Origin: Haematobia irritans
Taxonomy: Eukaryota; Arthropoda; Insecta; Diptera; Muscidae
Length of the DNA: 64,000 nucleotides
Reading direction: 5' to 3'
Assembly (NCBI RefSeq): GCF_050003625.1
Contig: NC_134400.1
Span: 227,084,085-227,148,084, forward strand
Shown here in pieces: positions 42,191 to 52,690 of the stretch. A program made the translations under genes and the position numbers. Numbering within the stretch: position 1 is the stretch's first letter; each line of letters starts with the position of its first letter. The notes beneath the pieces were generated by a model. That model worked only from the letters and a program-made list of their open reading frames with translations, was not told the origin of the DNA and did no database searches.

Positions 42191-43443
42191 AAGGGTGATA
42201 CGGTCAAAATTTGGTCAAGGGAAAACGCGTGTAAATCGGTGAAATCGTTTATTTAAAAAATCAAATTAAATTTCTTTTTCAAGTTCAATTAGTATAAAAT
42301 TCAGGAAAAATATTCAGTTAGGCTTTCGCTTTTCCAAATCCGAATTGCCGGGCCTCACGCTTGACACCTGCCATCAGATTTTGTACAGCCACCTTGTCCA
42401 CCTTCTTCGCCGCAGAAAGCCAGTTTGCCTTGAACTGCTGCTCGTCCTTAGCAGTTTTTTTGGTCTTCTTTAGGTTCCGCTTGACAATAGCCCAGTATTT
42501 CTCAATTGGGCGGAGCTCTGGCGTGTTGGGAGGGTTCTTGTCCTTGGGAACCACCTGCACGTTGTTGGCGGCGTACCACTCCATGGCCTTTTTACCGTAA
42601 TGGCAAGATGCCAAATCCGGCCAAAACAGTACGGAACAACCGTGTTTCTTCAGGAAAGGCAGCAGACGTTTATTCAAACACTCTTTCACGTAAATTTCTT
42701 GGTTGACAGTCCCGGAAGCTATGAAAATGCTGCTTTTCAAGCCACAGGTAAAGATGGCTTGCCAAACCAGATATTTATTTGCGAACTTTGACAGTTTTAT
42801 GTGCTTGAAAATATCTGCTACCTTTCCCCTTCCTTTTGCCGTATAAAACTCCTATCCCGGAAGCTGCTTGTAGTCGGCTTTGACGTAGGCTTCGTCGTCC
42901 ATTACCACGCAGTCAAACTTCGTCAGCATCGTCGGGGATCGCGCTTTGGCCGTCGTATTTTGTTTATCATCGCGATTTGGAGTCACTACCTTCTTGTAAG
43001 TCGATAGTCCGGCTCGTTTTTTGGCTCGATGCACGGTTGTAGACGATACACCCAGCTTTCGCTTGAAACTACCGGCAACTGTCTTTGTCGTCTCAGCGGC
43101 TTCCGGTTTTCGATTTCCCCCCGATCCAGACTTCCTGGCTGTCGACAAACGTTCCCCAAACACTTTAATTACATTTGTAACGGTTGATTTGGCAACTTTT
43201 AGCGATTTTGGCAGCTTTGCGTGCGAGTAGCTCGGATTTTCGCGATGCGCGAGCAAAATTTTGATACGCTGCTCTTCTTGCTTGGACGGCATTTTGACAA
43301 CTGAAGAGTGAATTCCAAAATCAAAATAGGAGCAACATTCTACACACACACCTTCAAAATGGGGGGTGTTCAGGTTTTTTAAATGCAAAATTGAAAGAAA
43401 TACGTCAAGTTTATATTGACCAAATTTTGACCGTATCACCCTT
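42191..43443 (-). mobile_element. Tc1/mariner DD37E element, 1253 bp
   Basis: Inverted ends AAGGGTGATACGGTCAAAAT and ATTTTGACCGTATCACCCTT are flanked by TA (42189-42190, 43444-43445). The ends look almost perfect, so it is a recent or well-preserved copy. Confidence 0.96.
42318..43292 (-). pseudogene. DD37E Tc1-like transposase with one internal stop
   Basis: From ATG 43292 to TAA 42318 the frame covers 324 codons and is broken only by a TAG at 42854-42852. There is no frameshift. The N-terminus has two helix-turn-helix segments (MPSKQEEQRIKILLAHRENP; KLPKSLKVAKSTVTNVIKVF). The catalytic triad is D (VVMDDEAYVKAD), D (FWPDLASCHYG) and E (ELRPIEKYWAIVK), with 37 residues between the last two, as in the DD37E group known from mosquitoes and other insects. 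The TAG lies just after KADYKQLPG, between the first and second catalytic residues, so this copy cannot make a full enzyme without readthrough. Confidence 0.94.
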
Positions 43444-43599
43444 TAAATACGATTCATATTGTCATTACTTGCTTTGTATAATGCTCTTTTACAATGGGAA
43501 TACCGAATAGTTTAGGTAAATGTGTTTCTGGTATAAAAACTCAATTTAAGAAAAATAACTTAAATTAAGCAAAGAGATATAAACGATAATTGATAATCC

Positions 43600-43850
43600 A
43601 TTAGTTAATCGGTCTAGCTGTTTTGATGTGTTCTCTCTAATTTAGTTTATTATCCCTCATTATTTCCAAATATTTGGCTGTGTTTGAGCGTGGAACTTGC
43701 TTATTTTTGATGTATAAGAGTTTGTAATCAGGTTTAATATGAGCAAAATCGACATGATTTTAGATCCCAATATTACGTATAGAATGGGTCCCAGTATACT
43801 ACCATGGGCTATACCATATTTAATAGGATACAAATCTGAAGACATATTTT
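43600..43850 (-). pseudogene. Non-LTR retrotransposon reverse transcriptase fragment
   Basis: YPIKYGIAHGSILGPILY resembles the conserved GIPQGSxLGPILF block of LINE reverse transcriptases. In another frame KNKQVPRSNTAKYLEI resembles the segment that follows the YADD box (AKYLGI). The YADD itself is not found. About 250 bp, frameshifted. Confidence 0.6.
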
Positions 43851-44618
43851 TTTGTGGCTTGTGAATGGGTTGTATTAAATTAAACTGATGAAAAACAGAT
43901 CGGTCAGTGATTCATAAATAACCCATAGAAAATAGTTTGTGGAATGCAATCAAACGTTCAAATTAATAGCATATCTTTTAATTTTGAACTTAAGACGATG
44001 TGTAAAGGATGGAGTTATAAATAATCATCCCACAAGTTAACTTCTTGAGCCTATATTTTGTAGACTTATTAAGTGAGGTACGTATTGGTCGATGTAGGTC
44101 CATTTGGCTTTTGCAGAGTTTGGACGAATTTATTTGGATTCTGGAACACTATTAAACGCATAAAAATTCATAGGGATAACATATGTCAAAAACTATATTC
44201 TTAATAGAAATGTTAGGATGTATTTAGTTGGCATATATTATTTTTAAGTGCAAGGAAGTTGTAATTATTACCATATTTTATGGAAATTGGAAAAAGAGAT
44301 ATGTCTATACAGTTTATGCGGGTTACTTCTTATATGACATCCTCCTAGTTTTCAGCATCTGTGTTTGCCGGGAATTAAACGTATCTTCTTTAAAAAACAA
44401 TGCAATAAAGTATAGTTTTTATTTTAAATCTCCCTAAATAAAATGAATACTTGGAAAGAATATGAAGTTTAATATTAGAAAACTAAACGCCAATACAATA
44501 TTTAATAAAAATGATATAAATTGTTACCTGGACTAGCAGATATCTGAAAATACACCAAAAGAAAGAAAAAACGATCTTTAGGGTTTGCCTATTAGTCGGA
44601 TTTATGAGATCGCCTTAC
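43851..44618. other. Spacer, no gene seen
   Basis: AT-rich. The 69-codon plus frame at 44228 has no motif. Confidence 0.35.
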
Positions 44619-44714
44619 CTTTGTTACTTTAAAATCAAGAGAAAGATTTCCTCCAACACGACGTAGCTGTGTAGCAAGGAGTACTCCTAATATAGGCACT
44701 ATAAAATTATGCAT
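44619..44714 (-). CDS. Possible first coding exon with signal peptide
   Basis: On the minus strand TTTTATTTTGCAG lies directly before CAAAATG. ATG 44714 opens 32 codons that end at AAG|GTAAGG in phase 0. The residues MHNFIVPILGVLLATQL form a hydrophobic leader, followed by RRVGGNLSLDF. A 5' UTR exon would lie upstream. It is 9.7 kb upstream of the VWC exon of the CCN gene on the same strand and could be its signal exon. However, the phase (0) does not match the phase-1 entry inferred at 34892, so another exon (IGFBP) or another gene is needed. Confidence 0.5.
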
Positions 44715-45814
44715 TTTGCTGCAAAATAAAATGGAAAACAATTTTAATTTTAGTAGAAACTGAGAAAATGTTATAAAGTCTGTCTATATTATCAAATTAT
44801 AAAATTCTGTGAATAATATAACAAACAAAGCAAGACGTTTGCTCTGCCAAATGCATCACACATTGGTTTTAATCAAATTCTTCGACTAAATGAAAAATAT
44901 TTCTTAGAAGATCGACTAAGCTTTCCAAACGAGAAAATGTTAGTTATTGGTACCGATTGTTGGCCATAACTTGAAAAATAGTTCGCTACGACATTCGAGA
45001 TTGCATAAGAGCCTACACCGAAAAAAAAGTTTACTATTTTTTATGAAAAATGAACTAACCCATAGTAAGAATGACCATGATTTGGCGCCAAAGATTTTTT
45101 TCATCTAGATAAGTTCATGATTTTCTTATAAATTAGTTCATGTATTACATCGTATTTTAGATCATTATTACTATGCTGTGGGAAGAATATAGTTAAACTC
45201 ATTCAAAATATTCCTGCTATCCGGAAAAATGAACAATTTTTTGGGAAACCTGTATTAAGAAATTGGTTTGAAATAAACTGTTTGTCGGTACAACAAGCCT
45301 GTATACAACTAAGAAATTTTTCGTACAAAACAAGTCAATTTTCTATAACCACCAGTATTTTATTTCAAAAAATTATTATTATATTACACAAAACTAGGGC
45401 TTATGATATACAATAAAGGAAATATTTTTATTAGTACGTTGGACGCATTTACTTGTCGGTAGTTAGTAATTGCTTCTTCAAAAGAGTAATATTCTATGTT
45501 ATTAGGACTAAACTAATTAATTTAAATTTCCATGTTTTCTATCCATATGAAAGATATATGTGGCATAAGTTGCTATATTCAATTGAATTGTCCAATTTCA
45601 TCGATTTTGGCTAACTTTTGTTGGGCGGATTTGGCTTATAAGCATCTGAAATTGCAAAGTTATACAAAATATAAGAAAAATATTATTAATTAATTAATTC
45701 TATCGTTCATATTGATCTTTAACTTACGGTTTTCAAGAGTATTTCCTAGAGCCAATAAGGATATCAGCTTAATTAGTATTAAACAGTAAGAATATTCAAA
45801 AAATTACCATTACG
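44715..45814. other. Spacer with MITE-like remnants
   Basis: CACCGAAAAAAAAGTTTACT at 45017 preceded by TA looks like the start of a CAC-ended MITE. Its right end was not found. No gene. Confidence 0.4.
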
Positions 45815-46021
45815 AGACCTGAGTTTAGCGGCTAAAATTGCAATTTCCATGATAAGTTTTCTTTAATAATCCATTATAAAAAATAATCTTTATAAAAAAC
45901 TTGATTTGGGCTATTCTCCATCAAGTTATATATAAATTTGTATCGAAGACGTATAATTTTATACTTTACTTAGTGATTTATTTTTAATTTTAGCGGCTAA
46001 ACTCGAACTTAGTACTCACCT
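45815..46021 (-). mobile_element. Diverged relative of the 221-bp TTA MITE
   Basis: TAGCGGCTAAACTCGAACTT, then AGTACTCACCT at the right end, and a middle reading (reverse) AACTTGATGGAGAATAGCCC, match the MITE in the Gypsy LTR. The left end is worn. Confidence 0.75.
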
Positions 46022-46901
46022 GTAGGAATTGCTGTAACATAAAAAATATAGCTTCAAAAAAATGGTTGCTTCTCAACCTGTGATCCAGATGTAGAATAAA
46101 TATAAATCATCCTATTACCACTCATGTTGTATATTTTTTATGTAAATCAATTTAAAATCCGCACTAATTTTAAACTAACATATTAACAGAAATATACAGT
46201 TCCTTAATCTGTTATTTGTTTTTTATCAATAAAAAGCGTTTTTGATTCCTCTAACATCACATCATTCACTTCTCAGTTTCTAAAATGTTTCGAAATAAAT
46301 GTATTTTCATTAATAAACACCAATACCGCACGTACAATTTTGCAAAATTAAATCCACGTGTGCACTTCATAAATGCATCAACATAACTGAATGCAACAAT
46401 AAAACTCAAAGACACAAATAGTCATAAGGGATACATACCTGCCCAGCGGGAAAATTGCGAAGTACCGCAAAAATCATGCCTTCTTAACCCATGATTTTGG
46501 GATCCTTAACACCTTCCTATATGCCTTCTTCTATCATGCATGCTAAAATGCCTTGCACTTCCTTTCTAAAAAATGCCCGCAAACATTATTCTGTGCCTTC
46601 TTTGGGAATTGGAAAAAGAAGGACCTACATTGTTGTTATAAGAATGAAAATTCAGTTTTACAGACAGTTTTAATCAAATCTTGAATTCGTGAAATTGAAT
46701 CCGACTTTAGGTGAAAGTAAAAGCAATATTTTTTCCTTGAGAGTTAGAGAAGCAAACAAATTGTCTTTGATAGATTAGCTCCGCCCATTCTCTCTAGTAA
46801 TATTGGCAACTTGTTTCACGGTATGAAATTGAAATCTTTTTAATGCGAATCGTAAAGTCCAATAGGAAAACACGAATTAACTCATTCTCATATTACACAA
46901 G

Positions 46902-48527
46902 TAAGGAAAGTCTAAAGTCGGGCGGGGTCGGCTATATTATACCCTTCACCAATATGTATACAAACACTTTCAAATTTGTTGGGAGCTATATAAAGGTTTA
47001 TTTTCCCATATACAAATATTTAAATATGAACCGATTTGGGCATTTTTTTAAACATTTACAAAATGTCTGGACTCAAAATTTAAATTGGTTTATGACCGGG
47101 ACGGACCACAATGTTAGTAAACAACAAGTAAGGAAAGTCTAAAGTCGGGCGGGGCCGACTATATTATACCCTGCACCACTTTGTAAATCCACATTTTCGA
47201 CACTATGTCAAATCCGTCAAATGTGTTGGGTGCTATATTTAAAGGTTTTTGTCTGAATCAATCTGAACAAAATTTATAACCTATAGACTTAAAATTTAAG
47301 TCGGTTAGTAAAAATAATATGGGAACATTTTAATCTGAACCAATTTTGAGGCAACTTCGCAAAAGTGTATTTATGATTTATTTATCGGTCGATAGATATG
47401 TATTAGATATAAAGGAAAATTTGAGTCACTTTTACAAGTTTTCGACTTAGCAGTGGCGATTTTATAAGGAAAATTTGGGTATTTTGGCCATTTTTTTCAA
47501 ATCGGAAAAGCATATATGGAAGCTATATAGAAATCTGAACCGATTTTAACCAAATTTGACATTCATACTTACGGTCATTTTCATGTAGCTCCGTTAGGCT
47601 TTAACTGCCAGTTAACAGAAAGTAAATTGCAAATATCTTCTCTACGGTTAACCTTAACTGAAAAATTTTCGTCAGTTAAGTTCCTAACTGGCCTATGGAA
47701 TATAAAGGCAAGATGGCAGCTTCGTCCATAATACGGTTTAAAAGTTGGTTAGTTAACGGAACACTAACGGAGCTTTATGAAAATGGGGGTTAGTATTTTA
47801 ATTCTACTCCCTGTGCAAAATTTCACGTAAATCGGACTACAACTTTGAACTGTGTGGGAGCTATATCAAAATCTGAACCGATTTCAATTAAAATTCGCTC
47901 GCATATCCAGAACCTTAATTCTACTCAAGTAAATCGGGGTAAATCTTTGGTCTCAGTGGGTATATGAGTCGAAATCGGTCGAAAGATATATTCGGGAGCT
48001 ATATCTAAATCTGAACCGATTTCAACTAAATTTGGCATAATTAACGATACTATTAAACGCACTCCTTGTGCACAATTTGAAGCAAATCAGGGTAAAACTC
48101 TGGCTTTTGAGGCCATATAAGTCCAAATCGGACGAAAGATATATATGGGAGCTAAATCTAATAATTTTGCATATTTGACGAGAGCACCCAAATATTCGGC
48201 CTTGCGAAATTTTAAGAAAATATGTTGGTAAATACGTCAATTATGGCCATATCGGTGATAAATATATATGACAGCTATATCTAAATCTGAACAGAAACCA
48301 ATAGCGATTGTCTTTGAGCCATGGTAAAACTCTGTGCCAAATTTGACGACGATCGGACTTAAACTGCGACCTGTGCTTTGCACACAAAATTACATATACA
48401 GACAGACGGACATCGACTCAGAATTTAATTCTAAGACGACCGGTGTACTAAACGACCTTCTTGACGTTACATACAAATGCACAAACTTATTATACCCTGT
48501 ACCACAGTAGTGGTGAAGGGTATAAAA
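46902..48527 (+). repeat. Two GGGTATAA repeat copies in tandem, the second complete
   Basis: The first copy starts at 46902 (ACAAGTAAGGAAAGTC) and stops at about 47107. The second starts ACAAGTAAGGAAAGTC at 47109 and ends TATACCCTGTACCACAG, then TAGTGGTGAAGGGTATAAA. The MITE at about 47576-47786 is inserted in the second. Confidence 0.75.
47576..47786 (+). mobile_element. CATTTTCATG-ended MITE, second copy
   Basis: CATTTTCATGTAGCTCCGTTAGG and CTAACGGAGCTTTATGAAAATG are inverted. It matches 28419-28622. Confidence 0.72.
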
Positions 48528-49142
48528 AGGAACTAAAAATAAAGGACAAAATCATTGGCATTTCATTCTATTTTTTGGAATCGTACGAAAATGTTCCTTT
48601 GCTTTAGTTCATATGGAATTTATGTGTACGGTCATTGAACTATATGCCCACGTTTAGTTTATAAAATGTTTGAGACATACTTACAAAAAACGAAAATTTC
48701 ATTGGGATATGGAAAATTTCGAAAAAAAATAAATTTAACTACAAACAAGTAATTTTTGTGCAATAAAAATAGGTTAAATTTAGCGTTCGGTTAACTACGG
48801 ATTTTTTTCGGTGTAGTAATATTATATTTTCATTTTCCCCTAATCAAGTATATATACACTGTATATAGTCGAAAATAGATATTTTGTTGTGCTACGCTCG
48901 GAATGACAACTTTATTATACCCCCAATACCATTCTGTGACGTCAGGTATAAAAGGATCTCGTAGTCATTCTTTGTTGGCTGCCAAGCTATTAATTTGCTT
49001 ATGTCTACTTACTCCTAACTTTGGCCTTCTAGAAGACATTCTCTGTAACATATAAAAGATCTGATACCCATTTTACGTTCACTTCCAACAGAAGGGAACG
49101 CGGAATGACCTCACGTGTAGCTTAAGTTTACCTTTTGGCGCC

Positions 49143-49235
49143 CACATCACATAAATGTGTCGTAGGCCAGTGGATGAGTGTAGGACTACCAATAACGAGG
49201 ACCCCGGTTCAAATCCCGACGGAGTAGAAAAATAA
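49143..49235 (+). other. tRNA-like module with B box
   Basis: GGCCAGTGGATGAGTGTAGG resembles an A box. GGTTCAAATCCC at about 49207-49218 is a B box, followed by GACGGAGTAG and an A-rich tail. No complete clover-leaf, so tRNA-derived. Confidence 0.5.
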
Positions 49236-49650
49236 AAATACACTTGAGGTAAATATTAAAATCACAAAAATAAGATAAACTGTATAGAAAAAGTAAGTCA
49301 AATTAAATTCTAACGTAAAAGGGTATGAGGGCAAATGTTCAGTTCACAGGCAACCTTTACTTCAAAATATTTATTTTTACACGCTTTCTTTTATACCTTC
49401 CTGTCCAGGCCTTTTTGAGGGCCTTCTTTGGAAGGCATGATTTTTGTACTTAGTATGAAGGCCTGATAACATGGCATCGACAACACCACCTCTAGAAGGC
49501 ATACGAATAGAAGCGAGAGGCAAGGCCTTGGTCTCCAATCCAATCCAATGTTATTTTGAAATGAACACGTAATGCAGCGCCCAGGCCTTATAGCTACCCG
49601 GACAGCACTTCCATCATCGATTCCACGTCGCTGCCATTTCCCGCTGGGTG

Positions 49651-50900
49651 CCGTAAAGAAAAACAACTCCACACACACACGATCCCTTTCTGATCTTGCT
49701 ATTGCAAAAAAACAACTCTCACCACAAAAGATACCAACACACACAAGGAACATTCCATTGTCTCTAGAATCAAAACAACCAACAACAGCATAAATGACGC
49801 AATAACAAACACAAACAATCATACGAGATATACACAAAATGTCTCTAAAAACTCCCTCGCATGATGCACTCACATTTTCCAGTAGCACGTTTATTGATTA
49901 GTTGGAATTCTATCTATAAGTTAAGGTAAACTATATACCAAATCTATGAGGAATCTATAAAAATTATATACACCTGTCAAGGATTATATTACCTAATTTT
50001 TATTCTATTTTAACTAAAATGTTCAATGTTAGTAAAACCACTCCAACATATAATAAAAAGGGAAATAATCTGTAGGTAGTCATCGTACGAATCGGTAATG
50101 TCGTTAAGTTAATTTTTACTACAAAAATTTGTTTCCATACAAAATTTTTTCTTAGTAAATTGTCCACATTTCGTAGTAAGATTTTTATATTGCCCATGTA
50201 CTTTTATAATAGAATCAACGATGCATTAACTACTGTGTTGGAAATTTATTTAAGGAAAAATCCTTCCCATTTCGTAGTTAGTGAACTAAAAAACATTTAC
50301 TGAATTTTTATAAGTTTTGCTTTAGCTAAGTTAATTTTCGTTGTGGTTACGAAAAATGAACTATATTACAGTAAATTTGTTGAACTATGTGGAAGTCAAA
50401 ATGGTCCTTAAATTTACAAGACACTTTTTTTTCTGTGTAAAATGCGGGTCTGCCACTATACTTAACCTAACCTACAGCTTTTCTTGCGTAGGTCCGGTTA
50501 TAAAAATAATTACAAAATGGATTATCGTTTGCCATGGATGAACACGTCGATATACTCTGTATGTAACGGCGTTGACACAATTACTTTTGCAATATCATAT
50601 TCAATATATATTTATTCAATATCAGGGAACTATTTTTTAAGCATAAGTATGTCCTCTCTTATCCACAGATTAGAACATTGTTCCAATTGTAAAGTGTTTA
50701 ATTACACATTTACACAAAGAAACCCCAATGATTTTCTAGAAGGACTAACGAAGCTATCTGCTTTCTTAAAATCATGGTGTGAATAACAGTGCAATTATTC
50801 CACTTGCCCTAGTTTTAATTGAAACACCCCCAAATGCTTTGCCCCGTATCCACGTACCGCATTCAATTTTAATGACAGCCATTTTCTAATGCATATCCTA
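49651..50900. other. Spacer with one unassigned open frame
   Basis: ATG 50517 opens 89 codons to TAA near 50785 (residues LEHCSNCKVFNYTFTQRN, then DFLEGLTKLSAFLKSWCE). An acceptor-like TTTTCTTGCGTAG lies upstream. I recognise no domain and do not assert a gene. SINE-tail traces lie at 50455-50480. Confidence 0.3.
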
Positions 50901-51551
50901 CACTCAAAAAAAGTTTACTTGAATCCAAAGATTTTGACCTTTTCTTAAGGATTTTGGTATTGATTCCGAGCCAAAGTTGCGGCTTCTTTAAAATAAAGGA
51001 ATTTTTAGCGACCTATCTGGCTTTAAAACTAATAAAATTAAAATTAGGATCCAGATCTCATTTATCAAATTTTCATTCTCTTTTCGCGTTTTATTAATAA
51101 GGTACTCAGGTACAAACAAATGCCAGTTTAAAAATCCAAATTATAACGTATACTTCAAAGTAAAAAGTGTTTTCTTAATTCCAATAAAACGTTAAACCAA
51201 AGACTCTAAATCCTCAAAATAAGTCTTAGCCTATGATTGAAGCGTTTTTATCATAAACCTAAAGTTTCAATATTTCAGTTAATTTAAGGATAATTTCTTG
51301 AAATCCAAAATGTGTGTCTTTACTTTAAGGAAAATTAGGCTTAGTTCAAAGACATGCGTCTTTAACGAACGCAAATTTACAAAATTTGTGTCCTACATTT
51401 AATGAAAAAAATTTTGGAGTAAAGATTATAAATTTTATTATAATTAAAATTTTATTATTTTAAAGAAATTTGTCCTTAATGTTTTGTAAATTTCGCATCC
51501 TAATATTTAGGTTGCGTAATCTTTAATATCACGTAAATATTTTTTTCAGTG
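50901..51551 (+). mobile_element. CACTC/CAGTG-ended MITE, 651 bp, TA duplication
   Basis: It starts CACTCAAAAAAAGTTTACTTG and ends ATATTTTTTTCAGTG, flanked by TA (50899-50900, 51552-51553). A very similar but truncated copy lies at 55674. Confidence 0.85.
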
Positions 51552-51575
51552 TAATTCTAAGAGACAAAGTCAGCA

Positions 51576-52044
51576 ATGTGTAGAAATTGTAGAAGCAGAA
51601 GACAACAAGCGGTTAAACCATCATTACCGGATGTAATAGAAAATGTAAATAAGTGTATTTCCCATTTTGAATTTTTCATTTTCTATTTTCTATTTTCCAT
51701 TTTTCACACTCACACAATCATACACATCCAGGCTTATACAAAAGCTACACAATGCTATACCCGAGGCAACCGACGCGGCTGATGACAACAGCAAGACAAA
51801 GTCGCAACAAAACAACGAAGATATTTCATTAAAATGCAAATGCCTCACATATACCAACAACAACAACAACAACAACAAACAACAAACACCAAAAGCAACA
51901 ACGTTAACCCACTGCACTGCATTGCATAGAGAACATCCAACCTCAGCTCCCCCACATCACACACACCCACATCTACTACCACGAAACCACGCACACAAAC
52001 ACAAAAGACACTGTAATTTGGAATCACATTGTAGGTGTATTTAA
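51576..52044 (+). CDS. Possible two-exon gene with a 79-bp intron
   Basis: ATG 51576 opens CRNCRSRRQQAVKPSLPDVI, then ENVN. An intron at 51653-51731 (GTGTAT ... CACACAATCATACACATCCAG) joins it in phase to KLIQKLHNAIPEATDAADDN and on to a stop at 52044. The joined frame is about 130 residues. 79 bp is a typical dipteran intron length. The first part is basic then amphipathic. The later part (Asn run, then His/Pro/Thr-rich) is low complexity and may be 3' UTR-like or an artefact. No family recognised. The intron donor GTGTAT is weak. Confidence 0.38.
51857..51880 (+). repeat. CAA microsatellite
   Basis: About eight CAA units encode an Asn/Gln run in the candidate gene, depending on frame. Confidence 0.8.
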
Positions 52045-52504
52045 CGGTTAATGTTTCTTTTGCGGATGTGAGTGTTGACTGTTCTTGTTGCCACTGCTGT
52101 TGCTCATTAAAATTAATGATTGTGTCAAACATTGGCGACATGTTTCGTTCTCATCGTTGCTTGACGTTTGTGTTGGTGCACTGGTTCGGATGCTGTTGCT
52201 TGTTCTTATTCTATTGCAATGCTCTCAAACACATTTGGATTCATAGGGCTTACGATTATGATGGTTAAAACGGGAAAGGTTCGCAACATTTTGTGTCACC
52301 CTGTAGCCATGTACTCTACATATGTTTCCATTGATTAAAGCTATGAGGGGAAACACAATTTTGCCAGATATATGAAGTAGATCAAAAGATGCCTCCAGAT
52401 GGAAATTGGGCCAACACTAGAGTATTTGCATGGACTTCTCCAAATCCCGGAAATAGCATATTTTTCGATATGCAAACTTAAAAATGCATTTTATTCGAGC
52501 CTCT
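52045..52504. other. Spacer, no gene seen
   Basis: The antisense frames here mirror the CAA tract and low-complexity DNA. Confidence 0.35.
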
Positions 52505-52690
52505 TATTTTAGGTTAGGTATAGCCCGATACTTCAAGCTCACTTAGACTATTCAGTTAATTGTAGTGAACTGCTCTCTTATCACTGAGTACTACCCGATT
52601 TTATGATTAGCTCAATGACAAGGAACCTACCCAAGGGACCAAGCCGAGTCCGAACGGCGTTCCACATTGCAGTGAATGCAATGCAAATTG
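52505..52690 (-). repeat. SINE fragment, reverse
   Basis: TTAGGTTAGGTATAGCCCGA, then ACTCACTTAGACTATTCAG and GTCCGAACGGCGTTCCACATTG, is the reverse of the tail and middle of the SINE at 16007. The tRNA head is missing. Confidence 0.75.

Larger units (their letters stand above)
46442..49648 (+). mobile_element. Composite element with CCCAGCGGG ends
   Basis: CCCAGCGGGAAAATTGCG at the left and CATTTCCCGCTGGG at the right are inverted, flanked by TG (46440-46441, 49649-49650). Subterminal AAAATCATGCCTTCTT and GAAGGCATGATTTTTG are also inverted. Nested inside are two GGGTATAA repeat copies, a CCATTTTCATG MITE and a tRNA-like module. It shares terminal bases and the 2-bp duplication with the CCCAGC family but not the interior. 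Confidence 0.6.

Noticed and set aside
45017..48816. A single MITE with CACCGAAAAAA and TTTTTTCGGTG ends 3.8 kb apart, both next to TA
   Set aside because: It would cross the boundary of the 46442-49648 element instead of nesting with it, so the two ends probably belong to different copies.
49391..49888. 165-codon minus-strand open frame with many cysteines, considered as a secreted or IGFBP-like exon
   Set aside because: It crosses the right terminus of the CCCAGCGGG element, has no GCGCCxxC-type motif, and no splice sites fit.
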